A stretch of DNA of 64,000 nucleotides from Photobacterium sp. SKA34 (GCF_000153325.1 NZ_CH724142.1:395464-459463); one strand, 5' to 3'; counted from the first letter of the stretch, positions 38,348-48,316 are shown. Numbers and translations: made by a program. Notes: a model not told the origin generated them from the letters alone.

Positions 38348-38986
38348 ATGGATGCAGAATTTTGGCACTCACGCTGGGCAGAAAATCGAATTGGTTTTCA
38401 CTTATCAGATGTTAACCCGTTACTTATCAAGCATTGGTCGGCGTTAAATACACAACGTGATGATCGCGTGTTTGTCCCTATGTGTGGCAAGTCGGAAGAT
38501 CTTGTGTGGTTAGCACAAAAACATGACCACGTGATTGGGGTTGAGCTGAGTGATATTGCAGTTAAAGCCTTTTTTGCAGAAAACCTGTATACACCTTTAG
38601 TGACAGGTGTTGGTCATCAACATCTTTACGAATTTGATGAAATTTCGATTTACCAAGGTGACTACTTCACGCTAAATATCGATCCTGTTGATGTGGTTTA
38701 TGATCGCGCAGCATTAATTGCAATGCCAGAAGAAATGCGACAAATGTACGTCGAAAAACTATTGTCGTTGGTTAAAACTGGCGGTCGTATTTTGTTGGTA
38801 ACGTTAGACTACCCACAAGATGAATTAGCTGGGCCTCCTTTCTCTGTACCAAAAGCAGACGTTGAAGCATTATTTGCGGGTTGTAAAGTGACGCATCTTG
38901 AGCGTGATGATGCTGATGAAAGTCATCCTCGTCGCCAACGTGGTTTATCGCGATTTGCCGAAGAAGTATGGCTAATTGAAGTGTAA
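38348..38986 (+). CDS. tpm: Thiopurine S-methyltransferase
   Basis: This 212-residue class I methyltransferase transfers methyl from S-adenosylmethionine to thiopurines; bacterial members also methylate selenium and tellurium compounds. Typical features are the start [16 protein letters not shown], the SAM loop [25 protein letters not shown] after it and [14 protein letters not shown]. The length agrees with the family. It ends at a terminator shared with purT. Confidence 0.93.
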   Translation: MDAEFWHSRWAENRIGFHLSDVNPLLIKHWSALNTQRDDRVFVPMCGKSEDLVWLAQKHDHVIGVELSDIAVKAFFAENLYTPLVTGVGHQHLYEFDEISIYQGDYFTLNIDPVDVVYDRAALIAMPEEMRQMYVEKLLSLVKTGGRILLVTLDYPQDELAGPPFSVPKADVEALFAGCKVTHLERDDADESHPRRQRGLSRFAEEVWLIEV

Positions 38987-39012
38987 GTTTATGCTATAAA
39001 ACAAATAAAAAT

Positions 39013-39051
39013 AAAGGCATGGTTTCTGGTTATTAGAAAACATGCCTTTTT
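39013..39051. terminator. Terminator between convergent tpm and purT
   Basis: AAAGGCATG pairs with CATGCCTTT with inner pairing (TTTCT with AGAAA). T and A runs on both sides suggest bidirectional use. Confidence 0.82.
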
Positions 39052-39089
39052 GCTGACAGAGAAATTGTAATATGCTGGGCTAAGCGTGG

Positions 39090-40268
39090 TTAATCGAAAA
39101 TTACTTCAACATCATCAGCAGCATTGACGGCATCATTTACTGCGCTATCGATATCTTCTCGGCGTGTAAGTGCTACACCTAAACGACGACGACCATTAAT
39201 TTCAGGCTTTCCAAATAATCGGATCTGCGTTTGTGGACGAGATAGTGCAGGTAACAGGTTATCGAAACTGATGTTTGATGATACACCTTCAGCAAGGATC
39301 ACTGCAGAAGCCGATGGGCCATATTGGATGATGTGCTGAATGGGTAAACCAAGGAAAGCACGAACATGCAGTGCAAACTCAGACAATTCTTGCGAAATAA
39401 GCGTGACCATACCCGTATCATGTGGACGAGGGGAGACTTCGCTAAACAATACCGTATCGCCTTTAATAAATAGCTCGACACCAAACAAACCAAAACCGCC
39501 AAGTGCGTTAACCACTTTCTCAGCTACATCTTGTGCAGCTTTTAATGCCGTTTCAGACATCTGTTGAGGCTGCCATGATTCACGGTAATCCCCATCTTCT
39601 TGACGATGACCAATAGGTGCACAGAAATGTACACCATCTACCGCACGAACAGTTAATAACGTGATTTCGTAATCAAAATCGACAAAGCCTTCAATGATCA
39701 CACGACCCGCACCTGCACGACCGCCTTCTTGTGCGTACTGCCAAGCCGATTCAATATCAGCCGCAGTTTTAATCACGCTTTGACCTTTACCTGATGAGCT
39801 CATAATTGGCTTTACGACACATGGCATACCAACGCGATGTACTGCTGCTGAGAAATTATCGAATTGATCGGCAAATTCATAAGGTGATGTCGGAATAGAT
39901 AAGGTTTCAGCAGCTAAGCAACGAATACCTTCTCGGTTCATCGTTAGTTTCGTCGCATTCGCGGTAGGAACGGTGTTAACACCTTGCTGCTCTAATTCTA
40001 CAAGCGTGTCAGTGGCAATGGCTTCAATTTCAGGAACAACGAAGTCGGGCTTTTCTAGTTCAATAATGTGTTTTAGCGCGTCGCCATCGAGCATATCAAT
40101 CACATGACTACGATGTGCAACTTGCATTGCAGGAGCGTTGGGGTAACGATCTGCGGCAATCACTTCAATGCCTAAACGTTGGCATTCAATCGCGACTTCT
40201 TTGCCAAGTTCGCCAGAGCCTAAAAGTAAAACACGTGTTGCATTTGAACCATTAGCTGTACCTAACAT
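39090..40268 (-). CDS. purT: Formate-dependent phosphoribosylglycinamide formyltransferase
   Basis: The 392-residue ATP-grasp enzyme makes formyl-GAR from GAR, formate and ATP in purine synthesis. The N-terminal [19 protein letters not shown], the ATP-grasp lysine region [15 protein letters not shown], and the metal-site [26 protein letters not shown] are all typical of PurT. The length matches E. coli PurT. A perfect PurR box lies about 67 nt upstream of the start, so purine repression is expected. Confidence 0.95.
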   Translation of the reverse strand: MLGTANGSNATRVLLLGSGELGKEVAIECQRLGIEVIAADRYPNAPAMQVAHRSHVIDMLDGDALKHIIELEKPDFVVPEIEAIATDTLVELEQQGVNTVPTANATKLTMNREGIRCLAAETLSIPTSPYEFADQFDNFSAAVHRVGMPCVVKPIMSSSGKGQSVIKTAADIESAWQYAQEGGRAGAGRVIIEGFVDFDYEITLLTVRAVDGVHFCAPIGHRQEDGDYRESWQPQQMSETALKAAQDVAEKVVNALGGFGLFGVELFIKGDTVLFSEVSPRPHDTGMVTLISQELSEFALHVRAFLGLPIQHIIQYGPSASAVILAEGVSSNISFDNLLPALSRPQTQIRLFGKPEINGRRRLGVALTRREDIDSAVNDAVNAADDVEVIFD

Positions 40269-40334
40269 TATTATTCCTTACTATTTATGTTGGATAGTGT
40301 TGGTTGAGCGTGATAATACCTTTTTTTCTTATTT

Positions 40335-40350
40335 AAGCAAACGTTTGCGT
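40335..40350 (-). promoter_or_regulatory. PurR operator upstream of purT
   Basis: On the purT coding strand it reads ACGCAAACGTTTGCTT, a full match to the 16-bp PurR consensus. Confidence 0.88.
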
Positions 40351-40402
40351 CAGGATTTAAATAGAATTTAATAGTAGATATTAGAAAGGCTCTAAACCTT
40401 AT

Positions 40403-40429
40403 AATAAAAAAACCGCCAAGAAGGCGGTT
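40403..40429 (-). terminator. Terminator after the EamA-type gene
   Basis: On the minus strand AACCGCC pairs with GGCGGTT and is followed by T7. Confidence 0.87.
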
Positions 40430-40464
40430 AGATGAATCTTTTATGGGTTACAGTTATTACTAAG

Positions 40465-41364
40465 CTATTTGCGCTTTTCCCACTGGGTGATAAAGGCCAC
40501 AGAAGCAATAATAATCGCTGCACCTAACCATAATCGACCAGGTGGAACCCAACCAAATACAAGCCAACCCCCTAACACGTTTAGTGGTAATTTTGCATGG
40601 TCGAAAGGTTGAACAAATGATGCATCAGCCACAGCATAGGCTTTCGCTATCGCCCATTGTGCAAGTGCGGTTAACAAGCCTGCGGCGATTATTAATGTCC
40701 ATGTCGTGCTGCCCGTTGGCATATTAAAATCAGGTAGAGCCAGTAACAAGTTAAATGGCGTGATCAGAATAAGCAAATACATCACAACAGTGGTTGGTGA
40801 TTCTGTATTAGATTGCTTTTTCACCATTAGAGAATAACCCGCCCAGAAAACGGCAGCGCCGACAGGCAGTAACGTAGCAATACTAAATGAATCAGACCAT
40901 GGCTCTAAAATGATCATCGCGCCAATAAAGCCAGCAAGAGTTGCACACCAACGTGCTGCGCCCACTTTTTCTTTCAGCAATACGCCTGAGCCAATGGTTG
41001 CAAATAACGGTGAAGTCATAAGCAGCGCAATACCTTGCCAAATAGGAACAGGGTAGGCAAGTGCCCATAGCCAGAGTTGGATACCAATCACCGCAAGAAA
41101 GACACGGAAGCAGTGCTGGAAGAATTGTTTTGTCTTTAGTGATCGGCGAATACCCATGGTTCTCAGCCATGGCAGCATAGCCACCAGTGCAACAAAGTAT
41201 TGGATCAACGCAAATGTGGTTGAAGAGACATGGAGTTTAATACTGAGAAATTGTGCAAGGCTATTTACAATCGCAAAGGCAAGGCCTGCGGAAAGCATCC
41301 ATCCGGCACCTTGGACTGGATTATGAGCTGGGTTGTGTGAATCTGACATTAAAATTGGTTTCAT
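40465..41364 (-). CDS. EamA family (DMT) transporter
   Basis: This 299-residue protein has ten membrane helices in two EamA repeats, typical of drug/metabolite transporters that export amino acids, nucleosides or other small metabolites. The second repeat begins near LLPVGAAVFWAGYSLMVKK and ends with GAAIIIASVAF. The substrate is unknown. The start is uncertain: ATG at 41364 is used here, but the ATG at 41349 (MSDSHNPAH) is equally possible and neither has a clear ribosome site. It lies downstream of cdd on the same strand but with a terminator in between. Confidence 0.85.
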   Translation of the reverse strand: MKPILMSDSHNPAHNPVQGAGWMLSAGLAFAIVNSLAQFLSIKLHVSSTTFALIQYFVALVAMLPWLRTMGIRRSLKTKQFFQHCFRVFLAVIGIQLWLWALAYPVPIWQGIALLMTSPLFATIGSGVLLKEKVGAARWCATLAGFIGAMIILEPWSDSFSIATLLPVGAAVFWAGYSLMVKKQSNTESPTTVVMYLLILITPFNLLLALPDFNMPTGSTTWTLIIAAGLLTALAQWAIAKAYAVADASFVQPFDHAKLPLNVLGGWLVFGWVPPGRLWLGAAIIIASVAFITQWEKRK

Positions 41365-41442
41365 CAAAAAAGCATAGCGAGATAATACGCTTTTGTTTTT
41401 AGATAGCCAATATAACTGATTGAGTTGAATGGATTAGGCAAT

Positions 41443-41467
41443 AAAAAACCGCCTATTATGGCGGTCT
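41443..41467 (-). terminator. Terminator after cdd
   Basis: On the minus strand GACCGCCATAATAGGCGGTT forms a hairpin (ACCGCC with GGCGGT) followed by T6. Confidence 0.88.
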
Positions 41468-41497
41468 TACATCAACAGATATTGCTATAACTAACGG

Positions 41498-42385
41498 TTA
41501 GTAAGCAACATAAGTCATTTGAATATCAGGATTTAGCGCTTCTAAGAGTGCTTGAGTACGCGCTAATTGACTGATTCGGCTTTCTGCACTTTCTACTAAT
41601 GCCGCTTCGACAAGTTCAGATAGCTTATAGCCTGACATGTTCATATTAACCAGTGCGACTTGTAGCGGAGGAAGGCTTGGATTAAATGCCGCGTTTTCAG
41701 CATACATACCAACAAAAACACGACCATCTTTAGCTTTTAATGCAACACCACTGAAGTTATTAGAGTACGGTGCATGAGAGCGGTTAGCTGCATCACAAGC
41801 GGCAACAGCAAGCTCTGATTGCTCTGCAATCGTAATACCATTATTAATGTCGCTTAATAGCGCATCTTTAATACCAAGATCAGCAGGACCGAAAGATTCA
41901 GGAAGGTATTGTTGCAGCGTCATTGGTTGACGTTCTGGAAGTTGAATAACTAAATCTTGTGCCGTATTCAATTCATTCATGAACTGACGGCAGTGGCCGC
42001 AAGGGCTATAATTAATTGTTACGTCTTTAATACCTGTTTCACCTTTGATCCAAGCATGGCTGATTGCAGATTGCTCTGCATGGATCGTACACGCCATACT
42101 TGCGCCTTCAAATTCCATATTTGCACCGAAATATAGGCGTCCAGATGTACCGCGAACAATAGCACCAACATAGAAATTAGAAATAGGAACAACAGCGTAA
42201 GCAGCAGCGACAGGAAGGAGAGCAAGGCGAAGATCAGTATCAGATAAATTAGTTTGGGAAACTAACTGTTCAAATTGTTCAGGACTAATTGTTGAATCGA
42301 AACCTTTATCTTCAATAATTGGTCTTAAAGCTGATGCAAGCTCTTTAGGTAATTGACCTAATGCATCCATAACTTTTGCGTGCAT
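41498..42385 (-). CDS. cdd: Cytidine deaminase
   Basis: The 295-residue homodimer-type enzyme deaminates cytidine and deoxycytidine for nucleoside salvage. The catalytic zinc motif is TIHAEQSAISHAW with the two cysteines in SPCGHCRQF. The length with a C-terminal pseudo-catalytic domain is typical of the enteric long form. A perfect CRP site lies 61 nt upstream of the start, as befits a nucleoside catabolism gene. The preceding genes are yohK and yohJ, the same order as in E. coli. Confidence 0.95.
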   Translation of the reverse strand: MHAKVMDALGQLPKELASALRPIIEDKGFDSTISPEQFEQLVSQTNLSDTDLRLALLPVAAAYAVVPISNFYVGAIVRGTSGRLYFGANMEFEGASMACTIHAEQSAISHAWIKGETGIKDVTINYSPCGHCRQFMNELNTAQDLVIQLPERQPMTLQQYLPESFGPADLGIKDALLSDINNGITIAEQSELAVAACDAANRSHAPYSNNFSGVALKAKDGRVFVGMYAENAAFNPSLPPLQVALVNMNMSGYKLSELVEAALVESAESRISQLARTQALLEALNPDIQMTYVAY

Positions 42386-42445
42386 TGGGGTGTTACTCCG
42401 TATTGTTGATGGAGAAACATTCTAAGTTAATTACTATCAATCTAG

Positions 42446-42461
42446 TGTGATGCGAATCACA
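42446..42461. promoter_or_regulatory. CRP site upstream of cdd
   Basis: TGTGATGCGAATCACA fits the CRP core TGTGA-N6-TCACA exactly and is also a near-perfect inverted repeat. Confidence 0.88.
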
Positions 42462-42614
42462 TTAATAATGATAATGTGGTTCTTCATACATTATCGAGAG
42501 CGAACTCACACATATAAATGTAATTCTTGATGTAGTAAATCGTCATCAAAGCATTATGAACTTAAAACTAATAAGAATTTGTGTTTAAGCCCATATACGT
42601 GAGGTAAGTTTAAC

Positions 42615-43298
42615 TTAATGGAAAAACAGGTGTTCCAAAATAGGGAACATGATGGGTGCTAATAACGTTGTCATGATCCCACAGATCACTAACGCTAATG
42701 AACTAAATGCCCCTTCCTTATAATCTTCTTCGACAGCTTTTGCCGTACCTAGAGCATGAGATACCGTACCAATGGATAACCCTTTTGCTAATGGGTGATG
42801 AATACGAAACAGCTTCATTACAGGATAACCGAGCACTGCACCAAATAAACCAACAATAATCACCATGGCTGCTGTAATAGCAGGAATGCCCCCAATTTGC
42901 TGAGAGGCAGCCATTGCTAGTGGTGTAGTAATTGATTTAGGTAAAATACTCGCGGCCAGTTCGGCATCGGCTCCCATCAAAAACGCAATACCCGTACCAA
43001 ATGTCATAGACAAGATACTACCTACAAAACAGGCACTTAAAATGGTTTTCCATTTACGTCTAATCAATGGCAGTTGCTGATATAAAGGCAAGGCTAATGC
43101 CACCACCGCAGGACCTAGTAAATAGTTAATAATTTCGTTATCAGCAAAATAGGTTTCATAAGGCACCTGTAACCAACGCAGTGCAGCAATTAAAATAATC
43201 AGTGAAATAAGTAATGGATTAAAAAGTGGATTACGAATTTTCATCGCTAAATAGCGCATGCTGTAAAATACCACTAGCGTTGCAACTAACCAGATCAT
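42615..43298 (-). CDS. yohK: LrgB/YohK family membrane protein
   Basis: The 227-residue protein has about seven membrane helices and matches the CidB/LrgB family, which works with CidA/LrgA in the control of murein hydrolase export or small-metabolite transport. The conserved segment LPKSITTPLAMAASQQIGGI and GTVSHALGTAKAVEEDYKEG are characteristic. Its start overlaps the last base of yohJ, so the two are translated together. Confidence 0.9.
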   Translation of the reverse strand: MIWLVATLVVFYSMRYLAMKIRNPLFNPLLISLIILIAALRWLQVPYETYFADNEIINYLLGPAVVALALPLYQQLPLIRRKWKTILSACFVGSILSMTFGTGIAFLMGADAELAASILPKSITTPLAMAASQQIGGIPAITAAMVIIVGLFGAVLGYPVMKLFRIHHPLAKGLSIGTVSHALGTAKAVEEDYKEGAFSSLALVICGIMTTLLAPIMFPILEHLFFH

Positions 43299-43639
43299 TA
43301 CTCTTTTTCCTTATGGTGAAGCGCAAGGCCGATCACAAGCAATACAATTAATGTGCTACCTAATGTGCTCGCAAAGATGATAGTTGCATTGTGCTCAATT
43401 AAACCGAGGTAGTTCATTAAGCCAACCCCAACTGGCACGAATAGTAATGCCATATGCTTGATGAGTAAATTACAGGTTTTATCGACCCATTTTGTTTTGC
43501 ATATTCCAGTAACAAGGCCAAAGAATAATAAAAACAAACCAATAATGCTGCCTGGAATCGGCAATTGAGTCAGATGTTGTATGCCTTGACCAAGTAAAAA
43601 GCAAAACATAACAATGGCAAAAGATCGAATGTAATCCAT
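43298..43639 (-). CDS. yohJ: CidA/LrgA (YohJ) holin-like protein
   Basis: This 113-residue protein has four membrane helices, as in the CidA/LrgA holin-like family. The start FAIVMFCFLLGQGIQHL and the PIPGSIIGLFLLFFGL segment are typical. It pairs with yohK, which follows with a 1-base overlap; the cdd gene comes next after a CRP-controlled promoter. Confidence 0.9.
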   Translation of the reverse strand: MDYIRSFAIVMFCFLLGQGIQHLTQLPIPGSIIGLFLLFFGLVTGICKTKWVDKTCNLLIKHMALLFVPVGVGLMNYLGLIEHNATIIFASTLGSTLIVLLVIGLALHHKEKE

Positions 43640-43764
43640 AGTAAAAAGGGTAATGCTAGAGAGTTTGATTTATCATACAAATAAATGCGCTGTTTGTCAC
43701 ACTAAAAAGAGCATCATTTAGATAATTGATAAAAAAATATAGATAAAGAGATATTTGTTGGTGG

Positions 43765-44286
43765 TTAACTCCACAATAATAGACCAATGAGCGCGGCGAG
43801 TGTCAAAAGAATTGAAACTTTTAGCCAAATGAAATCAATCACAACATATTTAAACCATGCTTTATTGTATAATGATGGCTTTTTTATAGAGGAGGGAGCC
43901 GTTGGACGCGGACGAGTAGTAAAAGGCAGTCGACGTGATGTTTTCGTCGGTAGCGGTACACGAAAGCCATAGTGAGGTACAATATGGATAGGTATTGCCA
44001 TTAGTCCATTACATTGTAACTTACCTGTGAGTGATACCAGCAATAAGTTCAAATCATAATTGTGATCACTGGTTTCTTCAAACGCATCTAATGACGTAAA
44101 CGTTTTACGATAGAGTGAATCGGCCCCAATCACTTCGCCAGCAAAGAGACATAACACTTCCAATAACCGAGATTCCTCTCGTGTTAATAACGTTTGCGTA
44201 TGATCTTTCCATATCAATAGATGCTTTTCAGGAAAAAAATCTATTTTCTCGTAGCTATAACATTTCAATAAGGTTTGCGTTGTCAT
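43765..44286 (-). CDS. ToxR/CadC-like membrane-bound regulator lacking a periplasmic domain
   Basis: The 173-residue protein has an OmpR-type winged helix at about residues 15-112 (LTREESRLLEVLCLFAGEVI, then NYDLNLLLVSLTGKLQ and HYGFRVPLPT). A basic, proline- and threonine-rich linker follows, and the chain ends with one membrane helix at about 150-172. ToxR and CadC carry a sensory domain after the helix; here only one or two residues remain. It may therefore need a membrane partner for sensing, or it may be degenerate. I chose the ATG at 44286 (AGGTG about 7 nt upstream), not the GTG at 44295. No candidate partner gene is adjacent. Confidence 0.75.
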   Translation of the reverse strand: MTTQTLLKCYSYEKIDFFPEKHLLIWKDHTQTLLTREESRLLEVLCLFAGEVIGADSLYRKTFTSLDAFEETSDHNYDLNLLLVSLTGKLQCNGLMAIPIHIVPHYGFRVPLPTKTSRRLPFTTRPRPTAPSSIKKPSLYNKAWFKYVVIDFIWLKVSILLTLAALIGLLLWS

Positions 44287-44441
44287 TCTGCACACCTACC
44301 GTTTAATAGATCAAGTGCGTAACGGTATCAATAATCGCTATTCCGATATTGATAAGCTCAAATCAAAGAGCTGCTTATTGCTGTCTTTAATTGTTAGCGT
44401 TAATGATGTAATCATCAAATAAATCACTACATCATAATCTT

Positions 44442-44498
44442 AAAAAAAGAAGCCTATTCGCGACATTCCAAAAGAAAGTCACGTAATAGGCTTTTTTT
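44442..44498 (-). terminator. Terminator after sbcB
   Basis: AAGCCTATT and AATAGGCTT pair around a long 26-nt loop. T and A runs flank both sides, so both directions could stop here. Confidence 0.75.
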
Positions 44499-44523
44499 AT
44501 CGCAATCTTATTAGTAAAAAGGC

Positions 44524-45945
44524 TTAAACCAATTTAGAAACATAATCATAGAGAGATTGTAAAACTTTCATCTTACTTTCGTCAGATTCATGCTCGTAGG
44601 CGACGGCCTCAAAGTTTTCCATATACTTTGTCATATTCATTTCAAAGAAATCTTGGCAATGGTGCTTCCAGCGTACTTGCTCTTCATAACTTAACGTCAT
44701 CGGGAAGTTACGGGCACGATAGCGGAATAACAACGGCTTAATACGCTTGTCATCTACATTGATTTCAAGTGACGCTAACTGGTCGGGCGTTGTTTCACGA
44801 ATAATATCCATGGTTGAACGATCCGCTGTTGAGAAGAACCCATCGTAAAGCATCGCATCAACATTATCGTTAGCTGCATATTCACGTTTAACACTAACCA
44901 TTTCGATTAACTTTTCACGAATTTCAGGGTGCTGTTTAATTAGGGCAAGGTTCTTTAAACATTGCTCTCTATCAATCCCTAAACGCGCAGCATCTTCAGC
45001 TTTTAATGTTTTAGCTGGGGCAAGAACAGGGCACTTATTCAAATGCACTTCTTTAACGGGCACTGGTAATTCATCTGGCGCTAAATCAACACGCTTAGTA
45101 TATAAACGGTTACGCAGTTGGTCGGCATTAAGCTCAATTAATGGGGTAGGATCAAGCGCAAGGTTCACAGTAATAACGGTGTTCTTATTGTCAGGGTGCC
45201 ATGCCATTGGCACAATCCAGCTAGTATTGCCACAATCGGTACCAAACATGCCAGAGATATGCACTAACGGCGTTAAGTTAACAATATCGATTAATTCTTG
45301 TAGCTTGCGCTTATGACGTAAATCAAACAGGTAATCAAACAACTTCGGTTGATTCGTTTTAATGATTTTTGCCAGCTCGATTGTCGCGTAAACATCAGCC
45401 ATTGCATCATGGGCATTGGCGTGTTCAATGCCATTAGCAACAGACAGTTTTTCAAGTTTAAAGCTAGGGCGATCTTCATCATCAAGCGGCCAGTTGATAC
45501 CCTCTGGGCGCAATGCGTAACAAGTACGCATAATATCTAATAAATCCCAACGCGAGTTACCATTTTGCCAAGCCCAACCGTATGGGTCGAAGAAGTTGCG
45601 GTATAAGGTATAGCGCGTCACTTCATCATCAAAACGAACGTTGTTGTAACCAATGACACAGGTATTGGGTTTTGACAGTTCAGCATGAATTGCTTCAATA
45701 AACTCAGGCTCTGATAAGCCTTTTTCCATCGCTTCTTGCGGTGTAATACCTGTGATTAAACACGCTTCAGGTGACGGTAAGTAATCTGCTGGTGGCTTAC
45801 AGTAAATGACAAGTGGCTCACCAATAATGTTCATGTCCATATCAGTACGGACACCCGCAAACTGGCAAGGACGATCATTGGCAGGGCTTGCGCCAAACGT
45901 TTCGTAGTCAATCCAATAAAGTGTTGCTTGGTTCTTATCGTTCAT
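44524..45945 (-). CDS. sbcB: Exodeoxyribonuclease I
   Basis: This 473-residue enzyme degrades single-stranded DNA 3' to 5' and acts in mismatch repair and recombination. The DEDD exonuclease motifs are visible: WIDYETFG at the start, VIGYNNVRFDDEV, and HDAMADVYATIELAK. The C-terminal part is the SH3-like and helical region of ExoI. The length matches E. coli (475). The gene is monocistronic. Confidence 0.95.
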   Translation of the reverse strand: MNDKNQATLYWIDYETFGASPANDRPCQFAGVRTDMDMNIIGEPLVIYCKPPADYLPSPEACLITGITPQEAMEKGLSEPEFIEAIHAELSKPNTCVIGYNNVRFDDEVTRYTLYRNFFDPYGWAWQNGNSRWDLLDIMRTCYALRPEGINWPLDDEDRPSFKLEKLSVANGIEHANAHDAMADVYATIELAKIIKTNQPKLFDYLFDLRHKRKLQELIDIVNLTPLVHISGMFGTDCGNTSWIVPMAWHPDNKNTVITVNLALDPTPLIELNADQLRNRLYTKRVDLAPDELPVPVKEVHLNKCPVLAPAKTLKAEDAARLGIDREQCLKNLALIKQHPEIREKLIEMVSVKREYAANDNVDAMLYDGFFSTADRSTMDIIRETTPDQLASLEINVDDKRIKPLLFRYRARNFPMTLSYEEQVRWKHHCQDFFEMNMTKYMENFEAVAYEHESDESKMKVLQSLYDYVSKLV

Positions 45946-46241
45946 AAATCATCCATAGCCATTACGGTTGTTATTATTACTCTTTATCTAAGCAATGGCT
46001 TGTTGTTAAAACCGCTTATCAATTCAGCAGTTTATTGTGTTTAAGTCGTTAAACGCTTCAGAGTAAAACCCTAAGTACGTATAACATCAAGTATCCCGTA
46101 TTTAAGGGCAAATAGGCAAGGTGGGAGGCGGATAAATTAATTGTGGTGTTGAGATAGGTGAGTCGACATTCCAATATTACACTCAATGATGAACTGTAAT
46201 CTGGCAACAATGAATTAACTAAACACTTTTTTCTGATTTAG

Positions 46242-47315
46242 TTAAAGTGAAGTATCGCTATATACACCTAAACGGTGCTGCTTTGCATGATACATTGCTT
46301 GGTCTGCTTTCTGAATGAGTTGATCCAAGGATTGATTTTCTTCCGTTGAAGTTGCGACACCAATGCTTACACCAAATCCCAGATCTAATATATTGGATGG
46401 TACTTTGGCCATAATAGCTTCGTGAAGTCGGTTTGCGACTTGAGTACCATCTCTTGTATGGGTGTTTTCCATTACAATAATAAACTCATCGCCACCAAAA
46501 CGGGATGCAATATCACAGCTACGTACTTGTTGTGATATAACATCTGAAACTACAACAAGTAGATCATCGCCAACTTTGTGACCAAGATTATCATTAACTA
46601 ATTTAAATTTATCTAAATCGATAAATAACAGTGAGCTCTTTAAATTTTTTCTTTCGCACAGTGATATAAATTTAGTCGCTACTTCATTTAAATAAGTTCG
46701 ATTATGAAGTTTGGTTAATTCATCATGCGTTGCGCTAAAGCGAAGTTGTTCTTCGAGTATTAATTTCTCGTAAGCGACTGATATAATTAGTGCTGCCACA
46801 TTAACGATTTCTTCTTCAATTTCCGAAGGTGATTTAGGTTCATTATGGTAAATGGCGAATGTGCCTAATACATTTGAGTTTGAATCGGTATAAGGTACAG
46901 ACCAGCAAGAGTGTAGATTTGCTTTTTGTGTAATGGCTAAAAACGGCTTCCAGTTCGGATGTTCATTGATATTACTAGCAATGACGGTTTTGTTAAGAAA
47001 TGCAGCCGCCCCACAACTTCCTACATTTTTTCCGATTTTGATACCATTAACCGCCTCATTATAAAAATCAGGCAGGTTGTTCTTTATCCCTGTATGTAAA
47101 GTGCCTTGTTCTTGATTTAAAGTGAGAATGGATACTTTACTGCCTGGTAAAAAATTTTCTACCATATCAACCATCCGCTCTAGGAAAGGTTCAATTTTTG
47201 AGCTCAGTACAAGGTCACTCAATAAAAAATTGAATTTGCGATGTGCAGATAAAAGTATCGATTCTTTCTTCACAATAGGCATATCACTTTTAATAAGTTT
47301 TCTTAATATTAGCAT
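46242..47315 (-). CDS. GAF-GGDEF diguanylate cyclase
   Basis: The 357-residue protein has a GAF domain at about residues 40-180 (SCGAAAFLNKTVIASN, then HSCWSVPYTDSNSNVLGTF) and a GGDEF domain at 195-350. The active-site GGDEF is in SRFGGDEFIIVME, and an RxxD inhibitory site (RSCD) lies just before it. The domain is cytoplasmic. The start could also be the ATG of codon 12 (47282). It is the third GGDEF gene of the window. Confidence 0.9.
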   Translation of the reverse strand: MLILRKLIKSDMPIVKKESILLSAHRKFNFLLSDLVLSSKIEPFLERMVDMVENFLPGSKVSILTLNQEQGTLHTGIKNNLPDFYNEAVNGIKIGKNVGSCGAAAFLNKTVIASNINEHPNWKPFLAITQKANLHSCWSVPYTDSNSNVLGTFAIYHNEPKSPSEIEEEIVNVAALIISVAYEKLILEEQLRFSATHDELTKLHNRTYLNEVATKFISLCERKNLKSSLLFIDLDKFKLVNDNLGHKVGDDLLVVVSDVISQQVRSCDIASRFGGDEFIIVMENTHTRDGTQVANRLHEAIMAKVPSNILDLGFGVSIGVATSTEENQSLDQLIQKADQAMYHAKQHRLGVYSDTSL

Positions 47316-47647
47316 TTATTTATCATTTTTTTAACATCATTAAGATGAAAGTACATTATCCGTTTTATTTGTTAACAATTTCACTTAAGTTATTCAATTT
47401 AAAAGCCATTAATTGCCTTTAAATGGTGGCAAGTTTTTGTTGGAGAAGTGAATGAACTTTTGGAATAGTAGCGTGATAGTTAATGTATTTGCTTATTTCT
47501 TTTCTTGTGTATGATGCGATACAACGCATGACTATATGTATCTATGGTTGCGGGACGTTTACCTTGCGACACTAGGTGCGTAAGGTGCTGTTTTAAAGTT
47601 AAATGGCAGGCAACTTGTCTTCACGCCTACACCAAGATGGAGTAAAT
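47316..47647. other. Gene-free stretch between divergent genes
   Basis: AT-rich region between the GAF-GGDEF gene (minus) and the small membrane protein gene (plus). No repeat or operator stands out. Confidence 0.5.
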
Positions 47648-47950
47648 GTGAGTACTGCAGCGATATTTCTGATTTTATATCTGATTCCCGTACTGTCTTT
47701 TGCGGGTACAACTGGTACTTATATGTTGCTTCATGGTGAGAGTCTTAGCCATCCTCTCATCAATGTTGTTTTGCTGATAGTCGTCTCTGGTTTTATCGTT
47801 TCATCTTATCTTTCTGTAAAGTTGATCTCTAAGTTCGTTAGCGAGAAAGTGATGTGTTTTGGCATCGTTTTTACTGTATTAGCTTGGCTATTAGGAGTGA
47901 TCGCGGTGATGTTTTATCTTGTGATGTTTAAAGATATCTTCAGTATCTAG
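47648..47950 (+). CDS. Small membrane protein of unknown function
   Basis: The 100-residue protein has three hydrophobic helices (about residues 3-24, 38-60 and 70-95) and few charges. I do not recognise a family. The GTG at 47648 with GGAG 6 nt upstream is the likely start; an in-frame ATG at 47603 has no ribosome site and would add a polar extension to the first helix. Confidence 0.6.
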   Translation: MSTAAIFLILYLIPVLSFAGTTGTYMLLHGESLSHPLINVVLLIVVSGFIVSSYLSVKLISKFVSEKVMCFGIVFTVLAWLLGVIAVMFYLVMFKDIFSI

Positions 47951-47953
47951 GTA

Positions 47954-47993
47954 ATAAAAATACCCAAACACAGGTAAATCGTATTTGGGTATT
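47954..47993 (-). terminator. Terminator between convergent small genes
   Basis: AATACCCAAA pairs with TTTGGGTATT. On the minus strand a T-rich run follows, which suits the monooxygenase-like gene. Confidence 0.7.
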
Positions 47994-48013
47994 CATTTAA
48001 AAAGAAATGTAAA

Positions 48014-48316
48014 TTACAGGCAGCTTTCAAACCCTTCAAAGTTTGGTGCGCCTAAATAAATGTCTTTATTACCGCGAGCATTAGCATGAGCTTTACGGAA
48101 TGCTTCTGATTGTGTCCAGTCTTCAAACGCTTGGCGAGAATCCCATACTGAGTGCGATGCAAACAGCGTGTACTCATCGTTTGATGTACCTTGAAGCAAG
48201 TTGAATGATTGAAAACCCGGTACGGTATCTAGGTAGGTATCGCGGTTCTTCCAGATATCGATAAATTCTTGCTCAGAGCCTAAATGGATTTTAAAACGAT
48301 TCATTGCTATATACAT
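48014..48316 (-). CDS. Antibiotic biosynthesis monooxygenase (ABM) family protein
   Basis: The 100-residue protein is a single ABM-fold domain. The family has dimeric ferredoxin-like members that act as quinone-type monooxygenases or bind heme. The opening NRFKIHLGSEQEFIDIWKNR and the SHSVWDSRQAFEDWTQSEAF segment are characteristic. No substrate can be inferred. The ATG has GGAAG about 6 nt upstream. It lies next to the truncated HupE gene but is intact itself. Confidence 0.8.
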   Translation of the reverse strand: MYIAMNRFKIHLGSEQEFIDIWKNRDTYLDTVPGFQSFNLLQGTSNDEYTLFASHSVWDSRQAFEDWTQSEAFRKAHANARGNKDIYLGAPNFEGFESCL

